Shown here piece after piece: positions 47,901-58,330 of a DNA stretch of 64,000 bases (position 1 is the first letter of the stretch; every line of letters begins with the position of its first letter). The notes under the pieces were generated by a model. It was not told the origin of the DNA, ran no database searches, and saw only the letters and a program-made list of their open reading frames with translations. The stretch lies in assembly GCA_016716605.1 (NCBI GenBank), contig JADJWA010000001.1:2277001-2341000 (forward strand). The letters are read 5' to 3'. The translations under genes were made by a program, and so were the position numbers. The DNA is from Flavobacteriales bacterium (lineage in GTDB: Bacteria > Bacteroidota > Bacteroidia > Flavobacteriales_F > PHOS-HE28).

Positions 47901-50900
47901 TGCCCGTGAGCATCACGCACTCATTGCCGCAGGTGATGGTCCCGCCGGCGGCTTGCGCTCCGGGGGCATCGGTGTCCTGCTCCACCTCAGCGGTGGCGGT
48001 GCTGGTGCAGCCGTTGGTGCCGGTGACCACCAGGGTATAGGTGCCTGGGGCGCACACGGTGGGGTTCTGCTCGGTGCTGCTGAAGTTGTTCGGGCCGCTC
48101 CATGCGAACGAACCGTTGCCGGTGCCCGTGAGCATCACGCACTCATTGCCGCAGGTGATGGTCCCGCCGGCGGCTTGCGCTCCGGGGGCATCGGTGTCCT
48201 GCTCCACCTCAGCGGTGGCGGTGCTGGTGCAGCCGTTGGTGCCGGTGACCACCAGGGTGTAGGTGCCTGGGGCGCACACGGTGGGGTTCTGCTCGGTGCT
48301 GCTGAAGTTGTTCGGGCCGCTCCATGCGAACGAACCGTTGCCGGTGCCCGTGAGCATCACGCAGGTGTTGCCGCAGGTGATGGTCCCGCCCGCGGCTTGC
48401 GCTCCGGGGGCATCGGTGTCCTGCTCCACCTCAGCGGTGGCGGTGCTGGTGCAGCCGTTGGTGCCGGTGACCACCAGGGTATAGGTGCCTGGGGCGACAC
48501 GGTGGGGTTCTGCTCGGTGCTGCTGAAGTTGTTCGGGCCGCTCCAAGCGAAGCTTCCGTTGCCGGTGCCCGTGAGCATCACGCACTCATTGCCGCAGGTG
48601 ATGGTCCCGCCGGCGGCTTGCGCTCCGGGGGCATCGGTGTCCTGCTCCACCTCAGCGGTGGCGGTGCTGGTGCAGCCGTTGGTGCCGGTGACCACCAGGG
48701 TGTAGGTGCCTGGGGCGCACACGGTGGGGTTCTGCTCGGTGCTGCTGAAGTTGTTCGGGCCGCTCCATGCGAACGAACCGTTGCCGGTGCCCGTGAGCAT
48801 CACGCACTCATTGCCGCAGGTGATGGTCCCGCCGGCGGCTTGCGCTCCGGGGGCATCGGTGTCCTGCTCCACCTCAGCGGTGGCGGTGCTGGTGCAGCCG
48901 TTGGTGCCGGTGACCACCAGGGTATAGGTGCCTGGGGCGCACACGGTGGGGTTCTGCTCGGTGCTGCTGAAGTTGTTCGGGCCGCTCCATGCGAACGAAC
49001 CGTTGCCGGTGCCCGTGAGCATCACGCACTCATTGCCGCAGGTGATGGTCCCGCCGGCGGCTTGCGCTCCGGGGGCATCGGTGTCCTGCTCCACCTCAGC
49101 GGTGGCGGTGCTGGTGCAGCCGTTGGTGCCGGTGACCACCAGGGTGTAGGTGCCTGGGGCGCACACGGTGGGGGTTCTGCTCGGTGCTGCTGAAGTTGTT
49201 CGGGCCGCTCCATGCGAACGAACCGTTGCCGGTGCCCGTGAGCATCACGCAGGTGTTGCCGCAGGTGATGGTCCCGCCCGCGGCTTGCGCTCCGGGGGCA
49301 TCGGTGTCCTGCTCCACCTCAGCGGTGGCGGTGCTGGTGCAGCCGTTGGTGCCGGTGACCACCAGGGTATAGGTGCCTGGGGCGCACACGGTGGGGTTCT
49401 GCTCGGTGCTGCTGAAGTTGTTCGGGCCGCTCCATGCGAACGAACCGTTGCCGGTGCCCGTGAGCATCACGCACTCATTGCCGCAGGTGATGGTCCCGCC
49501 GGCGGCTTGCGCTCCGGGGGCATCGGTGTCCTGCTCCACCTCAGCGGTGGCGGTGCTGGTGCAGCCGTTGGTGCCGGTGACCACCAGGGTATAGGTGCCT
49601 GGGGCGCACACGGTGGGGTTCTGCTCGGTGCTGCTGAAGTTGTTCGGGCCGCTCCAAGCGAAGCTTCCGTTGCCGGTGCCCGTGAGCATCACGCACTCAT
49701 TGCCGCAGGTGATGGTCCCGCCGGCGGCTTGCGCTCCGGGGGCATCGGTGTCCTGCTCCACCTCAGCGGTGGCGGTGCTGGTGCAGCCGTTGGTGCCGGT
49801 GACCACCAGGGTATAGGTGCCTGGGGCGCACACGGTGGGGTTCTGCTCGGTGCTGCTGAAGTTGTTCGGGCCGCTCCAAGCGAAGCTTCCGTTGCCGGTG
49901 CCCGTGAGCATCACGCACTCATTGCCGCAGGTGATGGTCCCGCCGGCGGCTTGCGCTCCGGGGGCATCGGTGTCCTGCTCCACCTCAGCGGTGGCGGTGC
50001 TGGTGCAGCCGTTGGTGCCGGTGACCACCAGGGTGTAGGTGCCTGGGGCGCACACGGTGGGGTTCTGCTCGGTGCTGCTGAAGTTGTTCGGGCCGCTCCA
50101 TGCGAACGAACCGTTGCCGGTGCCCGTGAGCATCACGCACTCATTGCCGCAGGTGATGGTCCCGCCGGCGGCTTGCGCTCCGGGGGCATCGGTGTCCTGC
50201 TCCACCTCAGCGGTGGCGGTGCTGGTGCAGCCGTTGGTGCCGGTGACCACCAGGGTATAGGTGCCTGGGGCGCACACGGTGGGGTTCTGCTCGGTGCTGC
50301 TGAAGTTGTTCGGGCCGCTCCATGCGAACGAACCGTTGCCGGTGCCCGTGAGCATCACGCACTCATTGCCGCAGGTGATGGTCCCGCCGGCGGCTTGCGC
50401 TCCGGGGGCATCGGTGTCCTGCTCCACCTCAGCGGTGGCGGTGCTGGTGCAGCCGTTGGTGCCGGTGACCACCAGGGTATAGGTGCCTGGGGCGCACACG
50501 GTGGGGTTCTGCTCGGTGCTGCTGAAGTTGTTCGGGCCGCTCCATGCGAACGAACCGTTGCCGGTGCCCGTGAGCATCACGCACTCATTGCCGCAGGTGA
50601 TGGTCCCGCCGGCGGCTTGCGCTCCGGGGACAGTGGTGTTCACTGTGACATCAACCTGATCCGTCGCCGTGCAGCCGGTCTGAGTATTGGTGACCGTAAG
50701 CGTGTAGGTGCCGGGAGCGTTCACCGTGGGGTTGGCTGAACCGCCGCCATTGACGATGCCAGGGCCGGTCCAGCTGAAGCTCACGCCTGGCGTCTGGCTC
50801 GAACCGTTCAATTGCACAGTCGCTCCGGTGGTGCAATTGATCTCCACGTCGTCGCCCGCGTTCGCAGAGGGCGGCAAGGTTCCATCGATATTGACCAGCA

Positions 50901-53900
50901 CCACCGCGCTGCATTGGTTGAAGTCGGTGACCTGCACGGAGTACGCGCCGGCACTCACATTCGTAAGGTTCGGACCGGTCGTGCCGGTGCTCCAGAGATA
51001 GCTGTAGCCGGGGGTGCCTCCTGTTCCGCTCGCTGCGGCGCTGCCTGTTCCGCTTCCGCATGCGTCGAGCGTGGTGCTCACGTTCGCACTGAGCGGAGCG
51101 GGTTGCCCTACCACGAAGTTGGCAGTTGCACTGCAGCCGTTGAAGTCGGTAACGGTCACGCTGTAAGGACCGGCAGCGAGGTTCACTGCGGTTTCGCTGG
51201 TCTGCCCATTGCTCCATGCGTAGGAGAATGGTGCCTGGCCATCGGCTGTTGCGGTGATGCTGCCGGTGGCCGCACCGTTGCACAGCGCATCGGTCACCGT
51301 TCCATCGGCGGTCATGATGCGCACCTTCACCACTTGGTCGGCGGCGCCGGCGAGGATGCAGGCATCGCCTCCTATGATGCGGCGGATGTATGTGTCCTGC
51401 GTGAGCGCACCGATTTGCGCGCCGCTGAGGTTCTGGCCCGTGGCGCCGGGTATGTCCGTCCAGTTGAGGCTATCAGGGCTGATCTGCCATTGATACGTCG
51501 CAGCGCTCGGGAAGGCAGGGTACCCAGAGGCGACGTTGTTGCGCACGATGGTGGGCAACGAATAGCTCGGCTCCGATCCCGTGATGTCGCCTGGGGTTGC
51601 GCCGGGGCAGATGGACACGCCTTGATAGGTGATGCTGTTGCCGAGCAGGTCGGGCGGGTTGGCCCAGACCACAAGGCCCGGCTCGTAGCGGCTCGTCGGG
51701 CTGTTCTTGGTGGTGTTGACGGCGCCTTGGGTGAGGGGGATGTTGTTGCTCTGCGCTGTGACGATGGTGTAGATGCGGCAGTTGCTGAACTTGATGCCGC
51801 GCTCGCCCACGGGGTCGTAGTCGTCATTGGTGCCGCCGTAGTAGGTGCTGAATTCAAGCAGGTTCAGGGCGGCGTTCAACTTGAAGAAGACCTTGTCGCG
51901 GCTGCCCTGATTCGCGGTTTGCAGCGGCACGTCCGGTGAAGCGCTTACGGGGAAGTTGCTGCTGCCGCTGTATCCGAACACGTACACATCGTCGTTCTGG
52001 TCCGTGTTGAGTCCCATCATGTTCTCCTCATTGCCGGAGCCGCCGATGTAGGTGCCGGCGATGAAGGTCTGATCGACGGTCATTCGGCCCACGTAGAAGT
52101 CGTTGCTGCCGTTGTGGGAGGTGTCGAAAGCACCGGCGCTGAGGTTCGCGCTGTTGAGTCCGCTTGAGACTCCGCCGAAGCAGAGCTCATCCTTGGCGGT
52201 GTTGAACTCCATGCAGAGCAGGTTGGCATTCTGGCTGCTGGCGCTGGAGTAATAGCTGCTCCAAACGGTGGCAGCAGTGGTGCCGTTGAGGCGCTGGAGG
52301 AATCCGGCCGTGCTGCCGCCGCGCGTGCTCTGGCGCGGGTTCAGGGTAGGGAAATTGGTGCTGCTGGTGTTCCCGCCAACGAAGAGGTCGCCGGTTGCGG
52401 GGTTGTGGAGCATGATGCTGGCCCGGTCGGCGGAGCTGCCGCCGTAGTTCCGCATCCAAACGAGGCTGCTCAGGTCCTGGTTGATGCGGAAGAGGAAGAC
52501 ATCGCTCCCGCCGTTGTTGGTGTTGCTGGCCCCGCTGCCAGGGTTCACCGTGAGCAGGTTGGTGCTGGTGGTGCTGCCTGCCACGAACACATCGCCATTG
52601 GCGGCCAGGCGCACATCGTAGTTGTCGTCGCTTCCGTTGCCTCCCACTACGGCCGCCTTGATGCTGTTGCCGGCGGTGTTGATCTTCAGCACGAACACGT
52701 CGATGCCGCTCTGGGCCTGCTGGTTCACGCTGCTGCCGGTGAAGGCCGTACCGCCCAAGAGCGGGAAGTTGGTGCTGCTGGTCTGGCCGGTGATGTACAG
52801 GTTGCCATCGGGTCCCTGCTCCATCGCGTAGGGGTTGTCATCGCCGTTGCCTCCGATGTAGGTCTGCCACACCCGGGTGCCGCTGCCGCCCACCGTTGCA
52901 GGCTCGAGGTACTTGCCCACGATCATCTCCAAGCCGCCATTCGTCGTCTCGTCGAACGCGCCGGGCGTGATCTGGTCGGTGGTCCCGGTCACTCGGGCGA
53001 CCACGTAGATGGCACCGTCGCTCGGGTCCACCCAGATGCAGTGTCCGTGGTTGTCGCTGCTGCTGTTGGTGTTGATCCACGTGGCCCAGCGCATGGCGAT
53101 GGGGTCGATCACCAGGGGTTGGGTGCGGTCGTATGCGCCCAGGGTGAATCGCAGGACATTGCCGTCCACCTTATAGGTGGCGTCGATGCGTGTCTCGCGG
53201 CCGTTGCTCCGTTGGTAAACGTATGGTGCGGGATGGGCCATCTCGCCCAGGATCGTCTCGATGACCAATTCGCCGTCGTCGTTCACATGCATGCGCTCGA
53301 TGCCCTCGTGGGCGATGGCGACATTGCCGGGGTCGCCGCCCGGCATCACGATCAGGTCATACTCCAACGAGCCGTCCTCAGCCGGATAGTAGCGCGCATC
53401 GATGCCACGATAGATGCCCGTGTACCAGACCTCCTGGAAACTGGAGGCATCCAAGGCGCTGCGCTCCCCCACGAAGTAGTTGGTCAATTCGGGGTGCCGA
53501 TCACGCGCCTCGATCCGCATGGCATCCGAAGCGCCGATGAAGCGGTGCCGCCAGGAATGGCCGCGCTTGCGCCATTGCAGCTCGCGCATCGGTCGGCCCT
53601 GGGCCATTTCCTCCTCGATGCGGAATCCATCGGCGATGCGCTTCTCCACTTCCACAGGGTCAAAGGCGGTGACCACCATGCCTTCAGCGGTGGCCACAGC
53701 TTGGCCAAGCGGGAAATCGGCGCGGTAGAGGACCTGCGGTCCGAACTGCCCTCCGTTCTCCATGAAGGTGATGCGCTGGTCGTGGCGGTTCAGCAGGGCG
53801 TCAATGTCCTCGTGCTCGTGGCCATGGTCCTGGCCGGTGTGCTGTGCACGGGGTTTCACCGGATCGTGCCGGTGCTGTGCCGCTGCTTGCCAGCCTGTGG

Positions 53901-53964
53901 CCAGCAGCAGGAGTAGCGCGATCACTCGCGCGAGCTCTTTCGTGAAAGGGTTTCGGTGCTTCAT
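44905..53964 (-). CDS. Giant T9SS surface protein with Ig-like repeat array (split here by two frameshifts)
   Basis: One reading frame of 3,020 codons (about 3,019 aa) if two single-base indels are repaired: a missing base near 48495-48498 and an extra G in the 5-G run at 49170-49174. The outer parts are in the same frame; only the 0.67 kb between is shifted. A signal peptide (MKHRNPFTKELARVIALLLL...AAAQ) fixes the start at 53964. Order: a beta-rich N-domain (FMENGGQFGPQVLYRADFPL, like DUF7948), an SBBP-type propeller (about residues 400-850), Ig/SprB-like repeats (SITATADGQAPFSYAWSNGQ, VTDFNGC), 20 near-identical 74-residue repeats, hyalin-type domains (CPADITVACADD) and a T9SS tail (SAWPNPFREESSISI...LYRVRLNGEEL). 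A long filamentous adhesin is likely (inference). Promoter at 54203-54234. Confidence 0.82.
46215..50629 (-). repeat. 222-bp tandem coding repeat, 20 copies, with 1332-bp higher-order pattern
   Basis: Copies begin (plus coordinates, at the shared gtgcctggggcgcacacgg phase) at 46265, 46487, 46709, 46931, 47153, 47375, 47597, 47819, 48041, 48263, 48485, 48706, 48928, 49150, 49373, 49595, 49817, 50039, 50261 and 50483. Each encodes a 74-residue Ig/PKD-like unit with core GGTITCGNECVMLTGTGNGS, two Cys pairs and GTYTLVVTGTNGCTSTATAE. Three markers vary: an A/G at the third base of a Tyr codon neighbour (gtatag or gtgtag), tgcgaacgaa or agcgaagctt, and gcactcatt or gcaggtgtt. The marker order repeats in blocks of six units. 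Copy 11 is 221 bp and copy 14 is 223 bp, the two frameshift sites. Confidence 0.95.
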
Positions 53965-54202
53965 CGGGGTTCGAGGTGTAGGGGTTTGCTCATGAGGTGT
54001 GGAAGGCCAATGGCCCTCCAGTTGAGTCGTTGCTGGCCTGCGGTCTTGGTGGTGCCCAAGGCCCAGGTCGGGATTGAGCCAGAGCACCTTAGGATTGGGC
54101 GCCGGCAAGGCTGCTTGAGTGAATCGCATGGTCTTGCTCAGTTGGCTGAACAAGTGTCCAAAGGCAGGGTCTGAAGAGCGATCCGGTCGAGAAAGAGTGG
54201 CG

Positions 54203-54234
54203 CGAACGTATTGGAATTGGTAGATGATTGTCAA
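54203..54234 (-). promoter_or_regulatory. Promoter of the giant surface-protein gene
   Basis: On the minus strand, TTG (54234-54232) and TACGTTCG (54210-54203, one mismatch to TAnnTTTG) are 21 bp apart. It implies a leader of about 235 nt before the ATG at 53964, the stretch otherwise empty of genes (53965-54358 holds only this and short unsupported frames). Confidence 0.45.
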
Positions 54235-54358
54235 GCGTTCGTCGAACAATGGGGCCTATTCGTGACGAAGCCAGGGCATCATAACAGCCGTTGGAACGGC
54301 CTATCGCCCGGTGAACTGGACCTAGGACTCGGTTCCGTGATTGTCCCGGTGAACCGGC

Positions 54359-54802
54359 CTAACCGCGATCCGGAGTAGGCACTACCAGCACGGGTGCCTT
54401 GCATTCACGGAGCACTTGCTCGCTCACGCTGCCAACGAAGGCGCGATAGAGCGCGCTGCGCCCATGGGAACCCACCACCACCATGTCGATCTTCAACCGT
54501 TCGACCTCTGCGAGGAGAATCTCCGCAGTGGGGCCCTGGACGAGCAGGGCTTCGGCCTCAACGCCCTGTTCGCGGACCTCCGTGGCCATGGCTTGCAGGT
54601 CGATGTGCTCCTGCCGCAGCTGTTCAGCCCGATGATCACGGATGTATTGCGGACCTGTCTTGAAGCCGATGAAATCGGGGTCCGGTGCGGCCACATGGAT
54701 GATCCACAGCTTGGCGTCGTGTCTCTTCGCCAATTCGGTTGAAAGCGTGAGCAGGCTGGGGGTGACCTCAGAGAAGTCGATAGCGGCAAGGATGTTCCTC
54801 AT
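54359..54802 (-). CDS. Universal stress protein (UspA family)
   Basis: A 147-residue cytoplasmic UspA-fold protein. It begins MRNILAAIDFSEVTPSLLTL, the family's first strand, and ends with the ATP-binding signature VVVGSHGRSALYRAFVGSVS (G-2x-G-9x-G-S pattern) followed by the final strand APVLVVPTP. Members respond to stress and often bind ATP. The start at 54802 is set by the family; the frame opens 18 codons earlier. A weak -7-like element (TAACTTCA) lies about 20 bp upstream. Its neighbour on the other side is the divergent sulfatase. Confidence 0.88.
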   Translation of the reverse strand: MRNILAAIDFSEVTPSLLTLSTELAKRHDAKLWIIHVAAPDPDFIGFKTGPQYIRDHRAEQLRQEHIDLQAMATEVREQGVEAEALLVQGPTAEILLAEVERLKIDMVVVGSHGRSALYRAFVGSVSEQVLRECKAPVLVVPTPDRG

Positions 54803-54926
54803 GGCTGCGGTCTTTGCGGTGAAGTTAGCTCGAGCCATGGCCGTGGATGATGGCATCGATCAGTCCGGCTTCGGGTCCCTTTCCTCGATGGATTGAACCA
54901 AAGGGTGAATGGCGCATCTTCGATGC

Positions 54927-56438
54927 ATGAAGGCCATCCTGCTGTTCACGGGCATCACGCTCGCCACCGGAGTGCATGCCCAGACTCCGAACGTGTTGCT
55001 GGTGATCGCGGATGACATGGGCCTGGACCCGATGCCCGGTTACCTCCCCGGTCCGCAGAAGGCCGTGATGCCGCACCTCGAGTCGCTCATGGCGCAAGGC
55101 CTCACCTTCGACCGTGTGTGGGCCGATCCTTTGTGCTCGCCCACCCGGAGCACGATCATCACTGGCCGTTACGGCTATCAGACCGGCGTGCTCAACCCCG
55201 GCGATCTGTCGTTGCTCCCATCCGATGAGATCACCTTGCACCGCTACCTCTCCGACATCAACAGCGGATATGCGTCGTGCATCATCGGCAAATGGCATCT
55301 CGGCGGCTCACAGCCGGATCCGGCGTACCCGAACATGATGGGCATCCCGCATTACGCCGGCCTGCTGAGCGGGGCGGTGAGCAATTACAACCAATGGCCG
55401 CTCACGGTCAATGGCAGCACCTCGCCTTCCAACGTGTACATCACCACCGCCATCACCGATATGGCCATCGATTGGATCGGGCAGCAAACGGCGCCATGGC
55501 TCTGCTGGGTGGCCTATAATGCGCCGCACACGCCGTTCCATCTGCCTCCGCTCTCCATGCACAGCCAGGGCGCCCTGCCCACCGATCAGGCGAGCATCAA
55601 TGCGAACCCGCTTCCCTACTACCTCGCCATGTGCGAGAGCGTCGATCACGAGATCGGCCGCTTGCTCGATGCGCTGGGACCGGACTCGCTCAGCAATACC
55701 GTCGTGATCTTCATCGGCGACAACGGCACCGACATCAATGTGATCCAAGCGCCCTACCTGCAGAACCACGCGAAGGGCACCTTGTATGAGGGCGGCGTTC
55801 ACGTGCCGATGGTGATCGCAGGCGCAGGCATCACCCGGGCCGGCGAGCGTGAGGAGGCCCTGGTGAATACCGCCGACCTGTTCACCACCGTTGTCGAGAT
55901 CACAGGAGCGTCGCTGCCGGTGTACCAGGAGAGCCGGAGCTTGGTACCAATGTTCTCCCAGGGCGGACTTACCGTGCGGGAGTGCCTCTATGCCGGCGTG
56001 TTGTTCTCGGGCACCTCGGGCAGCGCGATCCGCAACGACCGATGGAAGCTGATCAGCTTCGCCAATGGCCAGCAACGCTTCTATGACCTGCTCAACGATC
56101 CCTGGGAGCAGCAGGACCTGCTGCCGGGCGGACTCACGCCCGATGAAGCGGATGCCTTCGATGCACTCGTCGCTGCGTGCTCGATCAATACGGCTTCCGC
56201 TGCGCAGGATGCAGAGGCGGGGGTTTCCATCCGACCCAATCCCGTGCAGCTTGAGCTGCGGATCGACGCACCCGATGGCATGCCCTTGCAGGTTCGGGTC
56301 CGGGATGCGGCAGGGGCGCTCGTGCTTGAGGCCAGCAATGACCGGCGCCTGGATGTTTCGCAGTTGGCCGCCGGCTTCTACCTGGTTGAGATCGCGCAAG
56401 GCACGAGCCGCAAGCTCATGCGCCTGGTGAAGGAATAG
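54927..56438 (+). CDS. Secreted sulfatase with T9SS tail
   Basis: A 503-residue exported arylsulfatase-family enzyme that hydrolyses sulfate esters. Signal peptide residues 1-18 (MKAILLFTGITLATGVHA). The catalytic motif CSPTRSTIITGR puts the Cys to be converted to formylglycine at residue 70. Other metal and active-site motifs are VIADDMG (Asp29, Asp30), GKWHLGG and FIGDNGTD. The C-terminal about 75 residues (VSIRPNPVQLELRID...GFYLVEIA) are a T9SS sorting domain, so the enzyme is probably displayed at the surface. No anaerobic formylglycine-activating enzyme is in the window. Start 54927 is chosen for its signal peptide; an upstream in-frame ATG lies at 54909. Confidence 0.9.
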   Translation: MKAILLFTGITLATGVHAQTPNVLLVIADDMGLDPMPGYLPGPQKAVMPHLESLMAQGLTFDRVWADPLCSPTRSTIITGRYGYQTGVLNPGDLSLLPSDEITLHRYLSDINSGYASCIIGKWHLGGSQPDPAYPNMMGIPHYAGLLSGAVSNYNQWPLTVNGSTSPSNVYITTAITDMAIDWIGQQTAPWLCWVAYNAPHTPFHLPPLSMHSQGALPTDQASINANPLPYYLAMCESVDHEIGRLLDALGPDSLSNTVVIFIGDNGTDINVIQAPYLQNHAKGTLYEGGVHVPMVIAGAGITRAGEREEALVNTADLFTTVVEITGASLPVYQESRSLVPMFSQGGLTVRECLYAGVLFSGTSGSAIRNDRWKLISFANGQQRFYDLLNDPWEQQDLLPGGLTPDEADAFDALVAACSINTASAAQDAEAGVSIRPNPVQLELRIDAPDGMPLQVRVRDAAGALVLEASNDRRLDVSQLAAGFYLVEIAQGTSRKLMRLVKE

Positions 56439-56452
56439 CGCATGATGGCGGG

Positions 56453-57031
56453 TCAGTCATCCAGGCCCTTGCCCGCCAGGATCCGCTGCATGTGCTTCTC
56501 GATGCGCGCTTCCCGCGTATTGCTCTGCTTGGCTTCGGCGAAGTGCAAGAGGTAGCCGCGCTGCCTTCCAGGCGTAAGTGCTTGAAAGGCTTTCTTCAGC
56601 GCGGGCATGGCCTTCAGCTTCGCTGCGAACTCTTCGGGCATCGCGAACTCCCGCGTTGGCTTCAGCGGCACCTTCATGCCGGCCTGCTCCACGTCGATGG
56701 CCTGCTGCATGTAGCTGCGGATCACTGGGGCCAGACCATTGATCTCCTTCAGGCTGCGGAATCGGATCTGCCTTGCGCTCTGCACGTTGGCCGTCTGTTG
56801 CACGAGGATGCCATGGTCGTCCTTCAGCAGCGCACCCTTGTGGAAGAGCAGCGCGCAATAGTCGTTGAAGCCGTGCATCAGGAACACATTCTTGCCCTTC
56901 AGGGTGTAGCACGGGTGTCCCCATTTGAGCTCTTCGGTCAGTCCGGTATCCAGCGCCAGTTCGCGCAGCGCAGCGAAGCAGTCCTTCCACCGGCCATCCT
57001 TCGCGAAGAACCAATCGACCTTGGCATTCAT
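56453..57031 (-). CDS. YdeI-like protein (DUF1801 plus OmdA-type C-terminus)
   Basis: A 192-residue cytoplasmic protein. The N-terminal about 110 residues form a DUF1801 fold (VDWFFAKDGRWKDCFAALRE, ELKWGHPCYTLKGKNVFLMH, YCALLFHKGALLKD), and the C-terminal third (KPTREFAMPEEFAAKLKAMP...GRQRGYLLHFAEAKQSNTREARIEKHM) matches the OmdA-type tail of YdeI proteins. It starts at 57031; the frame opens 89 codons upstream across the neighbouring gene without homology. The next gene upstream (DUF1801) is 26 bp away on the same strand. YdeI is linked to outer-membrane/antimicrobial resistance in E. coli, but its activity is undefined. Confidence 0.82.
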   Translation of the reverse strand: MNAKVDWFFAKDGRWKDCFAALRELALDTGLTEELKWGHPCYTLKGKNVFLMHGFNDYCALLFHKGALLKDDHGILVQQTANVQSARQIRFRSLKEINGLAPVIRSYMQQAIDVEQAGMKVPLKPTREFAMPEEFAAKLKAMPALKKAFQALTPGRQRGYLLHFAEAKQSNTREARIEKHMQRILAGKGLDD

Positions 57032-57057
57032 GCCTTCATGGGTTGGGTGCGATGCCT

Positions 57058-57558
57058 TCAATGCTTCAGCCACCCCGGCAAGGCAGCTGCCTGTTTCAGC
57101 CAGTTCACCAGTTGCTCTTCGTCCTCGATGCCGCCCTCGCGGATATCCAGGTAGCGCGCGTTCTTGTCCTTGCTCGGTCCGGGTGGCATCGGCTCCAGCG
57201 ATTGGCCATAGAAGAAGGTAATGCGCACGAAATGGCCGAACACATGCGTGGCGATGAACCAGCCCTGGCCCTCCACCCCATAGAACGGCGAGTTCCACTT
57301 CACGGCCTTCTGCAGCTTGGGGATGTGCATCTCCAGCAGCGCATCCAGTCTCTCCCCGATTGCGCGCTTCCAGCCGGGCATCGCGGCGATGTACGCCTGC
57401 ACCGGCGCGTCGCCATCGTCTTTGGGGATCTGCGGGTTGCCGCCTGAGAGGCGCTTCACGATCGGCTTCTCCTTGGAAGGCGATGCGCTCTTCTTCATGG
57501 CGGCCTTAACGCGTGCTGCCGGTTTCTTCGTGGAGGCGGTCCTTGCTTTCCCTGGCAT
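57058..57558 (-). CDS. DUF1801 family protein
   Basis: A 166-residue cytoplasmic protein. A basic N-terminal 40 residues (MPGKARTASTKKPAARVKAA, more Lys and Ser after) is followed by a DUF1801 domain: PVQAYIAAMPGWKRAIGERL, LQKAVKWNSPFYGVEGQGWF, HVFGHFVRITFFYGQSLEPM. The Lys-rich head may bind nucleic acid or be disordered. The start at 57558 (MPGKAR) is preferred to 57576. It is upstream of the YdeI-like gene and divergent from the DUF1801 gene at 57626. Confidence 0.8.
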   Translation of the reverse strand: MPGKARTASTKKPAARVKAAMKKSASPSKEKPIVKRLSGGNPQIPKDDGDAPVQAYIAAMPGWKRAIGERLDALLEMHIPKLQKAVKWNSPFYGVEGQGWFIATHVFGHFVRITFFYGQSLEPMPPGPSKDKNARYLDIREGGIEDEEQLVNWLKQAAALPGWLKH

Positions 57559-57625
57559 GGTCCGAAATAAGTGCATCGAACGATCGCCGCATCAGGCCGA
57601 TCATCTTTGCGCAACAAACATCGCC

Positions 57626-58054
57626 ATGGCCAAAGCCGAACTCAAGACCAAGGAGAACGATGCGAGCGTCGAAGCCTTCATCGCGAAGCAGGGCGAAGAG
57701 GTCGCTGCCGATTGCCGAGCGATCATGAGGCTGATGAAGAGGATCACGGGCGAAGAGCCGCGCATGTGGGGCACCAGCATCGTTGGTTTCGGCCGATATC
57801 ACTACAAAGGCAGAAGCGGGCGTGAAGGCGAATGGATGCTCACCGGATTCAGCCCGCGCAAGGCGAACCTCTCCCTGTACATCATGAGCGGATTCGACAT
57901 GTCGGCCGCGCAGCTGAAGAAGCTCGGCAAGCACAGCACCGGGGTGGGCTGCCTCTACATCAAGCGCCTCAGCGATGTGGATGTGAAGGTGCTGGAGGAG
58001 CTGATCGCAAAAGGGGTGAAGGCGCTGGAGAAGATGCGCGTGAGGCAGGGCTGA
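57626..58054 (+). CDS. DUF1801 family protein
   Basis: A 142-residue cytoplasmic protein of the DUF1801 fold: ENDASVEAFIAKQGEEVAAD, RIT.EEPRMWGTSIVGFGRYHY, GREGEWMLTGFSPRKANLSL, STGVGCLYIKRLSDVDVKVL. This is a different branch from its two neighbours. The start at 57626 (MAKAELKTKEND) is chosen from the family; a longer frame opens at 57317 across the divergent gene. A near -7 box CATCTTTG (57602-57609) precedes it by 17 bp. Its function is unknown. Confidence 0.82.
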   Translation: MAKAELKTKENDASVEAFIAKQGEEVAADCRAIMRLMKRITGEEPRMWGTSIVGFGRYHYKGRSGREGEWMLTGFSPRKANLSLYIMSGFDMSAAQLKKLGKHSTGVGCLYIKRLSDVDVKVLEELIAKGVKALEKMRVRQG

Positions 58055-58330
58055 ACGGCGCCGCCGCCCAGGGCAACTTCGATCGGTACGGCGCTGGCCC
58101 GGGAAGCTTGCGTGGTGCATCACCGGCACCGCTGCCTCCGCTGTTTCCAGCTCACGCCCATGGCCGCACCGGACAGAGAGATCCGTTCGTGCCTGCCCAC
58201 CGTTCATCCCCCTGCCCGCCGATGCCTTGGCGCGCTTCACCGATGGTTGTTCCGCAAAAGGCGGCAGGCGTGGTCTGCCTAGGTTGCTCATCGCCTGTGG
58301 CAGAACACGCCGGCCCGAACCCCATCGTCC

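Noticed and set aside
46215..50629. Possible CRISPR array
   Set aside because: Units are 222 bp, contiguous with no spacers, and encode a continuous Ig-like protein. No cas gene is present.
46183..50739. Long plus-strand repetitive open frames over the 222-bp array
   Set aside because: Period-222 repeats keep any frame open. The minus-strand frame has a signal peptide, known domain types and a sorting tail.
54308..54357. Candidate terminator after uspA (CGGTTC/GAACCG)
   Set aside because: Only six base pairs with a 15-base loop and no U-tract on either strand.
57506..58291. 261-residue minus-strand frame opposite the DUF1801 gene
   Set aside because: The plus strand encodes a recognisable DUF1801 domain with a promoter-like box; the minus frame has no motif.
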